Shown: positions 1-6,317 of the stretch, one piece after another
How positions within the stretch are numbered: the stretch's first letter is position 1
How the letters are laid out: every line of letters begins with the position of its first letter
Assembly: GCA_927911235.1 (NCBI GenBank)
Contig: CAKMOY010000018.1
Coordinates: 1-7,358, forward strand
DNA from: an uncultured Moraxella sp.
GTDB lineage: Bacteria > Pseudomonadota > Gammaproteobacteria > Pseudomonadales > Moraxellaceae
DNA length: 7,358 bases
Reading direction: 5' to 3'
The notes under the pieces: model-generated
The model's input: the letters and a program-made list of their open reading frames with translations, nothing else
The model's database searches: none
What the model was told of the DNA's origin: nothing
Translations under genes and position numbers: made by a program

Positions 1-1563
1 TAAAAATTTTGTCAAAATTTGACCGTATCAATCGGGATAATCCAACAAATAAACTGAGCGACGCATAACCTGTCCCAAAATCATCAATGGCAAGCTTAAT
101 GCCTTGTTCATGTAAAAAATTGAGCATGGCTAAGGTTTGATGATTGTTATGCAGTTGGGCGGTTTCGGTAATTTCAAACTCAATATGATTGGCAAAAGTT
201 GGATATTTTGCCAAAATCTCTGTCATAAACGGCAAAAAATGGGCATGCCAAAGCTGACGCACATCTACATTAATCGCCACTTTGACATCAAAGCCCATCT
301 TGTCCCAAAGATTGACTTGTGTCATACAATAATCCACAATATTTTCAAACAAATCTTGAGAAAAATTCTCTAACACTTCGTCTAAAAAATCTTTTGGCGA
401 TAAAATTCCAAGCATAGGGTGCTCCCAACGCACCAAAGCTTCAAAAGACAAATATTTGTTTTTAAAACAAATTTTTGGTTGAAAAAACGCAATCAACTGC
501 GAATCTTTTAACGCCTGTGTAAACGCACTTTTGATATGCACACGGTTAAACATGGGACTATAATCCAACGTATCAAACCACACAATCCGATTACCGCCCA
601 TGCTTCTAGCTTGTTTTAACGCCTTGTCCGCTTGGTGCAACAAGGTGTCATAGGTCGGAATATTGCCTTGATACAATGCCACGCCCATAGAAAAATGCAC
701 ATAAATATGAGAGCCATTAATCAAAAAATGTTGATGAGAAATCTGTTGCAACTGTTCCAAATAATTTGCCAAATCCGCTTGCGAATCCATCGTAATCAGC
801 AAAGCAAAATCATCACCGCCTAGACGAGAAAAGCCTTGCACATTGCAGTTTATCGGCTCAATTTCTTTCACACGTTTGACAAATGCCTTTAAAATCATAT
901 CGGTGGCAAGTCTGCCGATACTGGCATTAAAGGCTTGCAAATTATCAATATTGATTCGCACAATTGCCAATTTTTGTTGATATTTTTCAACCAAATCTGC
1001 ATTATTAATGATATTGCGAATAAAAACGCTGGTTAATGTAAAAAAGTTTTGACGGTTTTGTAGCCCCGTTAATTGGTCGTATTCCAACACATTTTTTAAT
1101 GACGTTTCTATCTTGGTTTGTTGGCTGACATCGGACAAAAGTCCTAGATAAATGCTGATATCATCATTGATTTTTATCGGAATACCTCGAATATGAGCAA
1201 AAATTTGTTTACCATTGGCGGCATGATTACCATCAAACGGTCAATTTTTTCGCCATTTTTGAGTTTTTCTTCGGCTTGCAAAAAAATCTCTTTGCGACTG
1301 TCTTCAAACCCTTCAATCGGATTGATGGAAAAATAGTGCCCTAAAATATCTTTTGGCTTGCGTTGCAAAACGTGCATCAATCGCTTGTTAAAAGCAATAA
1401 ATTGACGACGATGGTCAAGCAAAAATACCGCATCTGATATGTTATCTAACAAATGGTTTAAAAAAACTTGATAAATATCAGCAGAAATATACTGCTCAAA
1501 AAATGCGGTATCGGTATAAAAAGCGGGTTGTTCTGGATAAGCGGATAAATCAAATGTGTTCAT
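1..1563 (-). pseudogene. PAS-GGDEF-EAL cyclic-di-GMP signalling protein, frameshifted, C-terminus beyond window
   Basis: The family makes or breaks cyclic-di-GMP in response to a signal sensed by the PAS domain. The first 110 or so residues (start 1563) hold a PAS domain from about residue 37 (LLDNISDAVFLLD). That frame stops at 1174. The protein continues in another frame from about 1235 to the window edge: end of PAS (NGKQIFAHIRGIP), linker, GGDEF domain (YDQLTGLQNR, then RLGGDDF at about residues 247-253), and EAL domain (FFQPKI, EALVRWEHP at about 375, FEITET, DDFGTGYASLS). One missing T in the TTT at 1235-1237 would join the halves as DRFDGNHAANG. The EAL half keeps its EAL, ExTE and DDFGTG motifs, so phosphodiesterase activity is plausible. 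The cyclase motif is GGDDF and no RxxD inhibitory site is visible, so cyclase activity is doubtful. The start overlaps the end of rsmE by 14 bp, suggesting translational coupling. No transmembrane segment is seen in the part present. Confidence 0.85.
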
Positions 1564-2310
1564 ATGTTACAGTGTATAACGTTTGTAAAGCAGTTAAAGC
1601 GACAACTGGAGCGGTCTCGGTACGCAAAATGCGTTCACCGATTTGCCATGCCAAAAAATGATGCTGATAGGCAAGATTTAATTCTTCATCAGACAGACCA
1701 CCTTCTGCACCAATCAGTAAACAGTAATTTTTGTTTTTATCAAATTTATTAAAACCAAAAATTTGTTCACTTGACAAACGTTCTGGTACGGCAAGCACGA
1801 TTTTCGTCGTATTTGGCTCGTCAAAATTTTTGATAAAATCGTCAATGCCAATCGGTGCTAAAATTTGTGGAATGATGTTTAATCCGCATTGCTCGCACGC
1901 AGCATTTGCCACGCTTTGCCAATGTTCTAGTTTTTTGGCGATTTGGTCAGGTTTTAAACGCACTTCACCGTGATGACTGGTTAATAACTGAATAGTGGAT
2001 ACGCCTGTTTCGCACGCTTTTTGAATGGCGTAATCCATACGCTCGCCACGACTCATGACGAGGGCAATCGTTACACCAAATGGCAAACTGCGGTTCACTG
2101 GATTAAAATCAGTGATGGTAACTTGGCAGTTTTTTTGTCTATTTGGCAAATTGTTATGCTGTATTCACCGCCTTGCCCATCAAAAAAAATTGCGGTATCG
2201 CCAACGTTAGCTCGCAATACTTTGCACCAATGATGAAAAATGTTGTCGGTCATGGCGATGGTGTCGCCAATTTTTAGTAGATTGGGTGTGTCAAAATAAA
2301 ATCTTCGCAT
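1550..2310 (-). pseudogene. rsmE: 16S rRNA (uracil(1498)-N3)-methyltransferase RsmE, frameshifted
   Basis: RsmE methylates N3 of U1498 in 16S rRNA using S-adenosylmethionine. The N-terminal piece (start 2310, stop 2095) has the PUA-like RNA-binding domain, with MRRFYFD, HHWCKVLRANVGD and IFFDGQGGEY. The C-terminal piece (1550 to about 2137) is the SPOUT methyltransferase domain, with the substrate-binding stretch MSRGERMDYAIQKACE and the knot motifs LLIGAEGGLSDEEL and GERILRTETAPVVAL. The pieces lie in different frames and meet at a run of seven T (2130-2136; A7 in the mRNA). Eight A would give IDKKNCQVTITDFNP and a normal-length protein of about 253 residues. All diagnostic motifs are present, so this is either a sequencing error or a very recent lesion. 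The gene follows the pilU terminator by only 22 bp, so it needs its own promoter or readthrough. It overlaps the downstream PAS-GGDEF-EAL gene. Identity is near certain; only its integrity is in question. Confidence 0.93.
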
Positions 2311-2332
2311 GATTGGTTATCATTTTATAAAT

Positions 2333-2359
2333 AAAAAGGCTGGTAGAACCAACCTTTTT
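2333..2359 (-). terminator. Rho-independent terminator after pilU
   Basis: On the minus strand the RNA reads AAAAAGGUUGG, a five-base loop UUCUA, then CCAGCC and UUUUU. The six-pair GC-rich stem contains one G-U wobble and is flanked by A and U tracts that extend it. Read in the plus direction the same position is a C-A mismatch, so the hairpin is better on the minus strand. It begins 6 bp beyond the pilU stop codon and probably ends the pilT-pilU transcript, separating it from rsmE. Confidence 0.7.
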
Positions 2360-2365
2360 AAGCTT

Positions 2366-3516
2366 TTAAGAGAAAAAATTGCCCTTGTCGGTATAATCTT
2401 CATCAGCTTGTAATGAAAAGTTAGAATCTTCATCATCAACTTGGGCGGCGTGCTTACTGTGTAGCTTAATCATCAGACGTAAGTCATTCGGACTGTCGGC
2501 AGATTTTAACGCATCTTGATAAGTGATTTCGCCGTTTTCGTATAGGTCAAACAAGGCTTGGTCAAAGGTCTGCATACCGACTTCACGAGAACGTTTCATT
2601 ACAGGTTTAATCTCATGGATTTCGCCTTTACGAATATAATCACCGATTAATTGAGTATTTAACAAAATCTCAATGGCGGCACGGCGACTTTTACCATCAG
2701 GCGTTGGAATCAACTGCTGAGCGATAATAGCACGCAAGTTCAATGATAAATCCATCAAAATTTGTTCATGTTGTTCCGCTTCAAAAAAGTGATAATACGG
2801 TCAATCGCTTGGTTGGCGTTGTTGGCGTGCAGGGTAGCAAATACCAAGTGACCTGTTTCAGCGTATTGTACCGCATAGTCCATCGTTTCACGCGTACGAA
2901 TCTCACCAATCAAAATCACGTCAGGGGCTTGACGCAGGGTGTTTTTTAGCCCCGCTTCAAACGACATAGTATCAATGCCAACTTCTCGTTGGGTAACGAT
3001 ACAGCCTTTGTGTTCGTGTACGTATTCAATCGGGTCTTCAATGGTGATGATATGTCCACGAGAGTTTTCATTACGATAACCCATCATCGCAGCCAGTGTC
3101 GTGGATTTACCAGTACCAGTCGCACCTACGAGTAGCACGATACCACGTTTTTTCATTGCCACTTCGTTCAAAATCGGTGGCAAATTAAGCTGTTCAACCG
3201 TTGGAATTTTGGTTTCAATTTTACGCAAAATCATACCCGCAGCGTCTTTTTGGATAAAGGCTGACACACGAAAACGTGCGGTTTTATTTTTATCACTAAT
3301 CGCAAATTGACATTCTTTGGTATCATCAAATTCTTTAATTTGAGCAGGTGTCATCACACTTTTGACAATCGCCATAGATTGCTCAGAGGTTAAAGGGGTT
3401 TTGGTGACAGGCATAATCACGCCATTGACCTTCATTGAAGGCGGTACATCGGCGGTGATAAACAAGTCAGAACCGTTTTTTTGTACCATTAATTGTAATA
3501 ATTTATCAAAATCCAT
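2366..3516 (-). pseudogene. pilU: Type IV pilus accessory ATPase PilU, frameshifted
   Basis: PilU is a PilT-like hexameric cytoplasmic ATPase that works with PilT to retract type IV pili (twitching, DNA uptake). The first piece (start 3516, AGGA seven bases upstream) carries the N-terminal PAS-like domain, Walker A GATGTGKST (residues 131-139), the acidic motif IEDPIEYVH, Walker B ILIGEIR (about 201-207) and the His box AETGHLVFATLH (219-230). It runs out of frame after residue 244 and stops at 2755. The second piece (2366 to about 2783) resumes with FEAEQHEQILMDLSLNLRAIIAQQL and the C-terminal helical region, ending in the acidic tail typical of PilU. A single missing base in the A6 run at 2783-2788 explains the break; T7 in the coding strand restores about 383 residues, the usual PilU size. 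As read, the ATPase core would lack its C-terminal part and would probably not assemble. It follows pilT with a 93 bp gap holding an inverted repeat. Confidence 0.93.
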
Positions 3517-3552
3517 GAAAGTATCCTAACATTTGATTCATAAATAATCATG

Positions 3553-3603
3553 AAATTTGGTGGGTTACGCTTTGCTAACCCACTCTACATTTTTACCAAA
3601 TTT
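3553..3603. repeat. Nested inverted-repeat (REP/MITE-like) element between pilT and pilU
   Basis: A perfect 8 bp inverted repeat, GTGGGTTA (3560-3567) and TAACCCAC (3576-3583), encloses an 8-base loop CGCTTTGC. Outside it lies a second perfect 9 bp inverted repeat, AAATTTGGT (3553-3561) and ACCAAATTT (3595-3603). The two stems share bases GT at 3560-3561, so they would compete in RNA. The inner sequence resembles the dispersed 'GTGGGTTACGC...TAACCCAC' palindromes known from many bacterial genomes; this is a recollection, not a search. No U-tract follows on the minus strand, so it is not a standard terminator. In the pilT-pilU transcript it could affect mRNA stability or reduce pilU expression. 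Confidence 0.6.
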
Positions 3604-3609
3604 TTAACA

Positions 3610-4659
3610 TTACATAAAGGCTTCAGGCTGTTTTGCATACGCACGAGCGGATTCTTTGCTAATCACGCCTTTGTTGAGCCATTCACGCAAACTTTGGTCA
3701 AGCGTTGTCATACCTTCGCCAGCACTGGTTTGGATTGCCGAGTACATTTGTGCGACTTTATTTTCACGAATCAAGTTACGAATCGCAGGCGTGCCAAGCA
3801 TGATTTCATGCACCGCCACACGACCGCCTGTTTGACGTTTTAACAAGGCTTGTGAAACAACGGCTTGCAATGATTCTGATAACATCGCACGAATCATGTC
3901 TTTTTCAGCAGCAGGGAATACGTCCACCACACGGTCAATGGTTTTGGCAGCAGATGTGGTGTGCAATGTACCAAATACCAAGTGTCCTGTTTCAGCGGCG
4001 GTCAAGGCAAGACGAATGGTCTCCAAATCTCGCATCTCACCCACCAAAATCACGTCAGGGTCTTCACGCAGTGCCGAACGCAAGGCTGCGTCAAAACTTA
4101 AGGTATCACGGTGGACTTCACGCTGGTTAATCAGTGATTTTTTGGATTGATGAACGAACTCAATCGGGTCTTCAATGGTCAAAATATGCTCTTTACGATT
4201 TTCATTAATATAGTTAATCATCGCCGCAAGAGTGGTAGACTTGCCCGAACCTGTCGGTCCTGTAACCAACACAACACCACGCTTAAAGCTAGAAATTTTT
4301 TTAAACACTTCACCCATGCCAAGCTGTTCCATCGTCAAAACTTCTGATGGAATGGTACGAAATACCGCACCTGCACCACGGTTTTGGTTAAAGGCATTGA
4401 CACGAAAACGTGCCACTTCAGGAATTTCAAACGAAAAGTCCGCTTCCAAAAACTCTTCATAATCAGCACGTTGTTTATCATTCATAATATCATAAATCAA
4501 ACCATGCACCGTTTGGTGGTCTAGCGGTGGCATATTGATTTTGGTGATTTCACCGTCCACACGAATCATCGGTGGCAAACCTGCCGAAATGTGCAAATCC
4601 GATGCTTTATTTTTGTGCGAAAAGCGTAATAAGTCGTCAATACTGAGTTTTTTTGACAT
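3610..4659 (-). CDS. pilT: Type IV pilus retraction ATPase PilT
   Basis: PilT is the hexameric AAA-like motor at the cytoplasmic base of the type IV pilus. It depolymerises pilin to drive retraction, twitching motility and often DNA uptake. The 349-residue product is intact and full length. It shows the N-terminal PAS-like domain (SDLHISAGLPPMIRVDGEI), Walker A GPTGSGKST (134-142), the acidic motif IEDPIEFVH (162-170), Walker B ILVGEMR (204-210), the His box AAETGHLVFGTLH (221-233) and the C-terminal AIRNLIRE motif (292-299) that is needed for retraction in characterised PilT proteins. The start at 4659 is supported by an AGGT about eight bases upstream and by the usual N-terminus. It heads a pilT-pilU unit and is divergent from yggS, an order known in Pseudomonas and relatives. 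Unlike most neighbouring minus-strand genes it has no frame disruption. Confidence 0.98.
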   Translation of the reverse strand: MSKKLSIDDLLRFSHKNKASDLHISAGLPPMIRVDGEITKINMPPLDHQTVHGLIYDIMNDKQRADYEEFLEADFSFEIPEVARFRVNAFNQNRGAGAVFRTIPSEVLTMEQLGMGEVFKKISSFKRGVVLVTGPTGSGKSTTLAAMINYINENRKEHILTIEDPIEFVHQSKKSLINQREVHRDTLSFDAALRSALREDPDVILVGEMRDLETIRLALTAAETGHLVFGTLHTTSAAKTIDRVVDVFPAAEKDMIRAMLSESLQAVVSQALLKRQTGGRVAVHEIMLGTPAIRNLIRENKVAQMYSAIQTSAGEGMTTLDQSLREWLNKGVISKESARAYAKQPEAFM

Positions 4660-4703
4660 AATTTTTACCTATAAATAAAATGAAACGATGAAAAATTTTT
4701 CAC

Positions 4704-4730
4704 ACTATAAACAAATTTTTTTAAAAAAAC
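4704..4730 (-). promoter_or_regulatory. pilT: Candidate pilT promoter: TATAGT box and T7A7 tract
   Basis: On the minus strand a TATAGT hexamer (4704-4709) lies about 45 bases before the pilT start codon. Immediately upstream is a self-complementary T7A7 block (4716-4729) expected to bend the DNA or act like an UP element. No good TTGACA-like -35 box is found at 16-18 bp, so the call is weak. Confidence 0.25.
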
Positions 4731-4802
4731 CACCAAAAACCGACAAACATACAAAGTTTTGGGATTTTAACAACTTATCAAAAAAAAGTGTGTTAAATAG
4801 TT

Positions 4803-4813
4803 GCTATTATAGC
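4803..4813. promoter_or_regulatory. Perfect 11-bp palindrome upstream of yggS
   Basis: GCTATTATAGC is a perfect palindrome about an unpaired central base in the pilT-yggS intergenic region. It includes a TATTAT (4805-4810) that could be a -10 box for yggS, about 50 bp before the ATG. No convincing -35 box accompanies it. It may be an operator or chance in AT-rich DNA. Confidence 0.2.
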
Positions 4814-4860
4814 TTGAATTGATAAAATTGTTCAAAGTTTTTAGCAAAAGAGAAAATGTG

Positions 4861-5535
4861 ATGAACGAACAACAATTAATCAACAATTATCAAGCAATCA
4901 AATCGCAAATCCCCAATCATGTCACCCTGCTTGCCGTATCAAAAACCAAGCCAAGCGAGATGATAAAAACACTGGCAGGTGTGGGGCAAAGCGATTTTGG
5001 CGAAAATTATGTACAAGAAGCCATTGCCAAAATCAACGAATTAAAAAATGTAACTGCCAACGGCAAACCGCTCATTTGGCATTATATCGGACACATTCAA
5101 CGTAACAAAACCAAAGATTTAGCCGAACATTTTGACTGGGTGCATGGCGTGGATAGGTTGATTATTGCCGAACGGTTAAACGAACAACGCCCAAAAAATT
5201 TGCCAAAATTAAACATTTGTATCCAAATTAACATAGACGATGAAGACACTAAATCAGGCTGTCAGCCAGAAGAATTGACTGAATTGGTCAAAAAAATTAG
5301 CCAATTAGAAAATATTGTGTTGCGTGGGCTGATGATTATCCCTGCCAAAAACAGCGAAACGGCATTTGTCAAAACCAAACAATTATTTGACAAAAATCGC
5401 CAATTTCACGCCAATCCGCAAGATTGGGATACGCTGTCAATGGGGATGAGTGGCGATATGGCTCAAGCGATTGACGCAGGTTCAACTATTGTAAGAGTGG
5501 GGACGGCGATTTTTGGGGCGAGGGATTATAGCTAG
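4861..5535 (+). CDS. yggS: YggS/PROSC family pyridoxal 5'-phosphate homeostasis protein
   Basis: YggS-family proteins bind pyridoxal 5'-phosphate and maintain vitamin B6 and amino-acid balance; they have a TIM-barrel fold and no known catalysis. The product has 224 residues, close to the family norm of about 230. It shows the PLP-lysine motif LLAVSKTKP (the K after S), FGENYVQEA, WHYIGHIQRNK, HGVDRLIIAERLNEQRP, and the C-terminal phosphate-binding region SMGMSGDMAQAIDAGST followed by VRVGTAIFGARDY. I chose the ATG at 4861 because the N-terminus then matches the family and the purine-rich AAGAGAA (4848-4854) sits six bases upstream. An in-frame TTG at 4819 would add 14 residues that look non-coding. 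The gene is divergent from pilT. In Pseudomonas the next gene is usually proC; here a small regulator cassette follows at once, suggesting an insertion or rearrangement. Confidence 0.97.
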   Translation: MNEQQLINNYQAIKSQIPNHVTLLAVSKTKPSEMIKTLAGVGQSDFGENYVQEAIAKINELKNVTANGKPLIWHYIGHIQRNKTKDLAEHFDWVHGVDRLIIAERLNEQRPKNLPKLNICIQINIDDEDTKSGCQPEELTELVKKISQLENIVLRGLMIIPAKNSETAFVKTKQLFDKNRQFHANPQDWDTLSMGMSGDMAQAIDAGSTIVRVGTAIFGARDYS

Positions 5536-5537
5536 TC

Positions 5538-5555
5538 TATTTACAGTTGTAAATA
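5538..5555. promoter_or_regulatory. Putative operator: perfect 8+8 bp dyad over the -35 box
   Basis: TATTTACA-GT-TGTAAATA is a perfect inverted repeat of 8 bp arms with a 2 bp spacer. It starts 2 bp after the yggS stop and covers the -35 hexamer (5540-5545) of the next promoter. A dimeric repressor bound here would block RNA polymerase. The obvious candidate is the helix-turn-helix protein encoded at 5773-6222. No U-tract follows, so it is not a good terminator for yggS. Confidence 0.55.
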
Positions 5556-5568
5556 CTTGGTTTATAAT
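5540..5568 (+). promoter_or_regulatory. Sigma-70 promoter of the small-ORF/HTH operon
   Basis: TTTACA (5540-5545, five of six consensus bases) and TATAAT (5563-5568, perfect) are separated by exactly 17 bp. Transcription would begin near 5575, leaving a leader of only about 16 bases before the GTG at 5591. It is the best promoter in the window and lies directly behind yggS. Confidence 0.75.
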
Positions 5569-5581
5569 ATTTTGAACAAAT

Positions 5582-5587
5582 GGAGAG
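5582..5587 (+). promoter_or_regulatory. Ribosome binding site that selects the GTG start at 5591
   Basis: GGAGAG lies three bases before GTG 5591 (GGAG core five bases away), which is good Shine-Dalgarno spacing. It lies inside the competing ORF that starts with ATG at 5580 and is too close to that ORF's internal ATG at 5589. This favours the GTG-started frame. Confidence 0.55.
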
Positions 5588-5590
5588 TAT

Positions 5591-5776
5591 GTGGAAACAG
5601 GAAAATCCGCTCATGCTTTTTGTAGATTGCGTTGCGTGCTTGGACATTCTGAACATCAGATGGGTATTTGGAGTACGCCAAAAAATCCAGAAAATCATGC
5701 CAAACAAATTATCAGAAAGGTCAGTCAATGCCAAAGTGATAATCAAGTTATTGAAAATAATGGAGAAAATGAATGA
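5591..5776 (+). CDS. Unrecognised 61-residue protein, first gene of a two-gene cassette
   Basis: I do not recognise this protein. It starts with GTG and has 61 residues: a basic, Cys/His-containing first half (HAFCRLRCVLGHSEHQMGIW), a middle with STPKNPENHAKQIIRKV, and a polar Asn/Gln/Glu-rich tail. There is no signal peptide, membrane segment or known motif. Support for it being real: a strong promoter and ribosome binding site directly upstream, a four-base ATGA overlap with the next gene (5773-5776), and purine-rich first codon positions. A competing frame (5580-5807, 75 residues) has no ribosome binding site and runs 35 bases into the next gene, so I prefer this one. By position and size it could be a toxin, an antitoxin or a small partner of the downstream DNA-binding protein. 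That is inference from architecture only. A short remnant of a longer gene cannot be ruled out. Confidence 0.55.
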   Translation: METGKSAHAFCRLRCVLGHSEHQMGIWSTPKNPENHAKQIIRKVSQCQSDNQVIENNGENE

Positions 5777-6222
5777 ATACATACCATTTTACCATCGTCA
5801 TTCGTGATAACCAACTTGATGAAATAGAAGACAAATTATTTGAAGCAGGCTGTGATGACGCACTACTTTGTTATTATAATGACGTGCCATATTTAGAGTT
5901 TGACCGAGAAGCAGACAACGCCGAACAAGCCATTAAAACCGCCATACAAGACATTCATTTAGCAGGATTTTATGATTTAGCAGTGCAAGAAAGTGGGTTT
6001 AGCACGTTGGCAGAAATGGCAAACAAAATTGGTGTTTCTCGCACGACCATGACAAATTATGCCAAAAACAAACGAGGCAAAACAGACTTTCCCAAACCGA
6101 TGTATGGCATTACGTCCGCTTCAGCCCTGTACCGTTGGCAAGATGTCGCAAATTGGCTATATAAAGAAGGCAAGTTAGCCAAAGCCGATTATGATGTTGC
6201 ACAAGTTGCCGTTGCATTTTAA
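5773..6222 (+). CDS. HTH DNA-binding protein with N-terminal HicB-like alpha/beta domain
   Basis: This is a 149-residue cytoplasmic protein, probably a transcriptional regulator. The N-terminal half (residues 1-70) contains YHFTIVI, LFEAGCDDALLCYYNDVPYLEFDREAD and EQAIKTAIQDIHLAG. It looks like a compact alpha/beta domain and reminds me of a widespread family of small DNA-binding proteins with the signature 'FEAGCDDA ... FDREA'. The HicB comparison is only at fold level. The C-terminal half has a helix-turn-helix (77-105): STLAEMANKIGVSRTTMTNYAKNKRG, then FPKP and LYRWQDVANWL, which recalls MerR/AlpA-like 'FP.P ... W...V..W' endings. It is translationally coupled to the 61-residue ORF by ATGA. 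The dyad over the shared promoter suggests it represses its own operon. It could be the antitoxin or regulator of a two-gene module. Existence as a gene is sure, DNA binding likely, the biological role unknown. Confidence 0.85.
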   Translation: MNTYHFTIVIRDNQLDEIEDKLFEAGCDDALLCYYNDVPYLEFDREADNAEQAIKTAIQDIHLAGFYDLAVQESGFSTLAEMANKIGVSRTTMTNYAKNKRGKTDFPKPMYGITSASALYRWQDVANWLYKEGKLAKADYDVAQVAVAF

Positions 6223-6224
6223 AT

Positions 6225-6317
6225 TTATTTTTCTAACGATTTTAACAAAAAATTGATATAACGAATTTGGGCGTTTTCTGCGTCCATTTCGCTTTTGCCG
6301 TTGCCTTTTTTAGCCAT
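6225..6317 (-). CDS. Possible 30-residue lysine-rich small protein
   Basis: A 30-codon ORF starts at ATG 6317 and ends with TAA at 6225-6227. The product begins MAKKGNGKSEMD and ends YINFLLKSLEK: a basic N-terminus and a short amphipathic helix-like C-terminus. Its start overlaps the stop of the broken upstream gene by eight bases, and a weak GAG lies seven bases before the ATG, so it could be translated by coupling. It ends within 3 bp of the convergent HTH gene. It is not recognised and may be chance. The non-random composition and the arrangement make it worth recording. Confidence 0.35.
   Translation of the reverse strand: MAKKGNGKSEMDAENAQIRYINFLLKSLEK

Noticed and set aside
137..823. 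Two plus-strand ORFs inside the GGDEF-EAL gene
   Set aside because: The minus strand here is one continuous open frame with clear EAL and GGDEF motifs; the plus-strand frames are shadows with no motifs.
4819..4860. TTG start giving yggS 14 extra residues
   Set aside because: The added residues are not typical of the family, and ATG 4861 has a purine-rich site at proper spacing and the expected N-terminus.
5538..5555. Dyad after yggS as a rho-independent terminator
   Set aside because: The arms are AT-rich and no T-run follows; its overlap with the -35 box fits an operator better.
5537..5782. 81-residue minus-strand ORF over the small cassette
   Set aside because: It is antisense to a strong promoter and ribosome binding site on the other strand, shows no recognisable motif and has no start signals of its own.
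5580..5807. 75-residue plus-strand ORF starting at ATG 5580
   Set aside because: It has no ribosome binding site before its ATG, overlaps the HTH gene by 35 bases and competes with the GTG 5591 frame, which has a well-spaced GGAGAG and an ATGA overlap. It remains a minor alternative.
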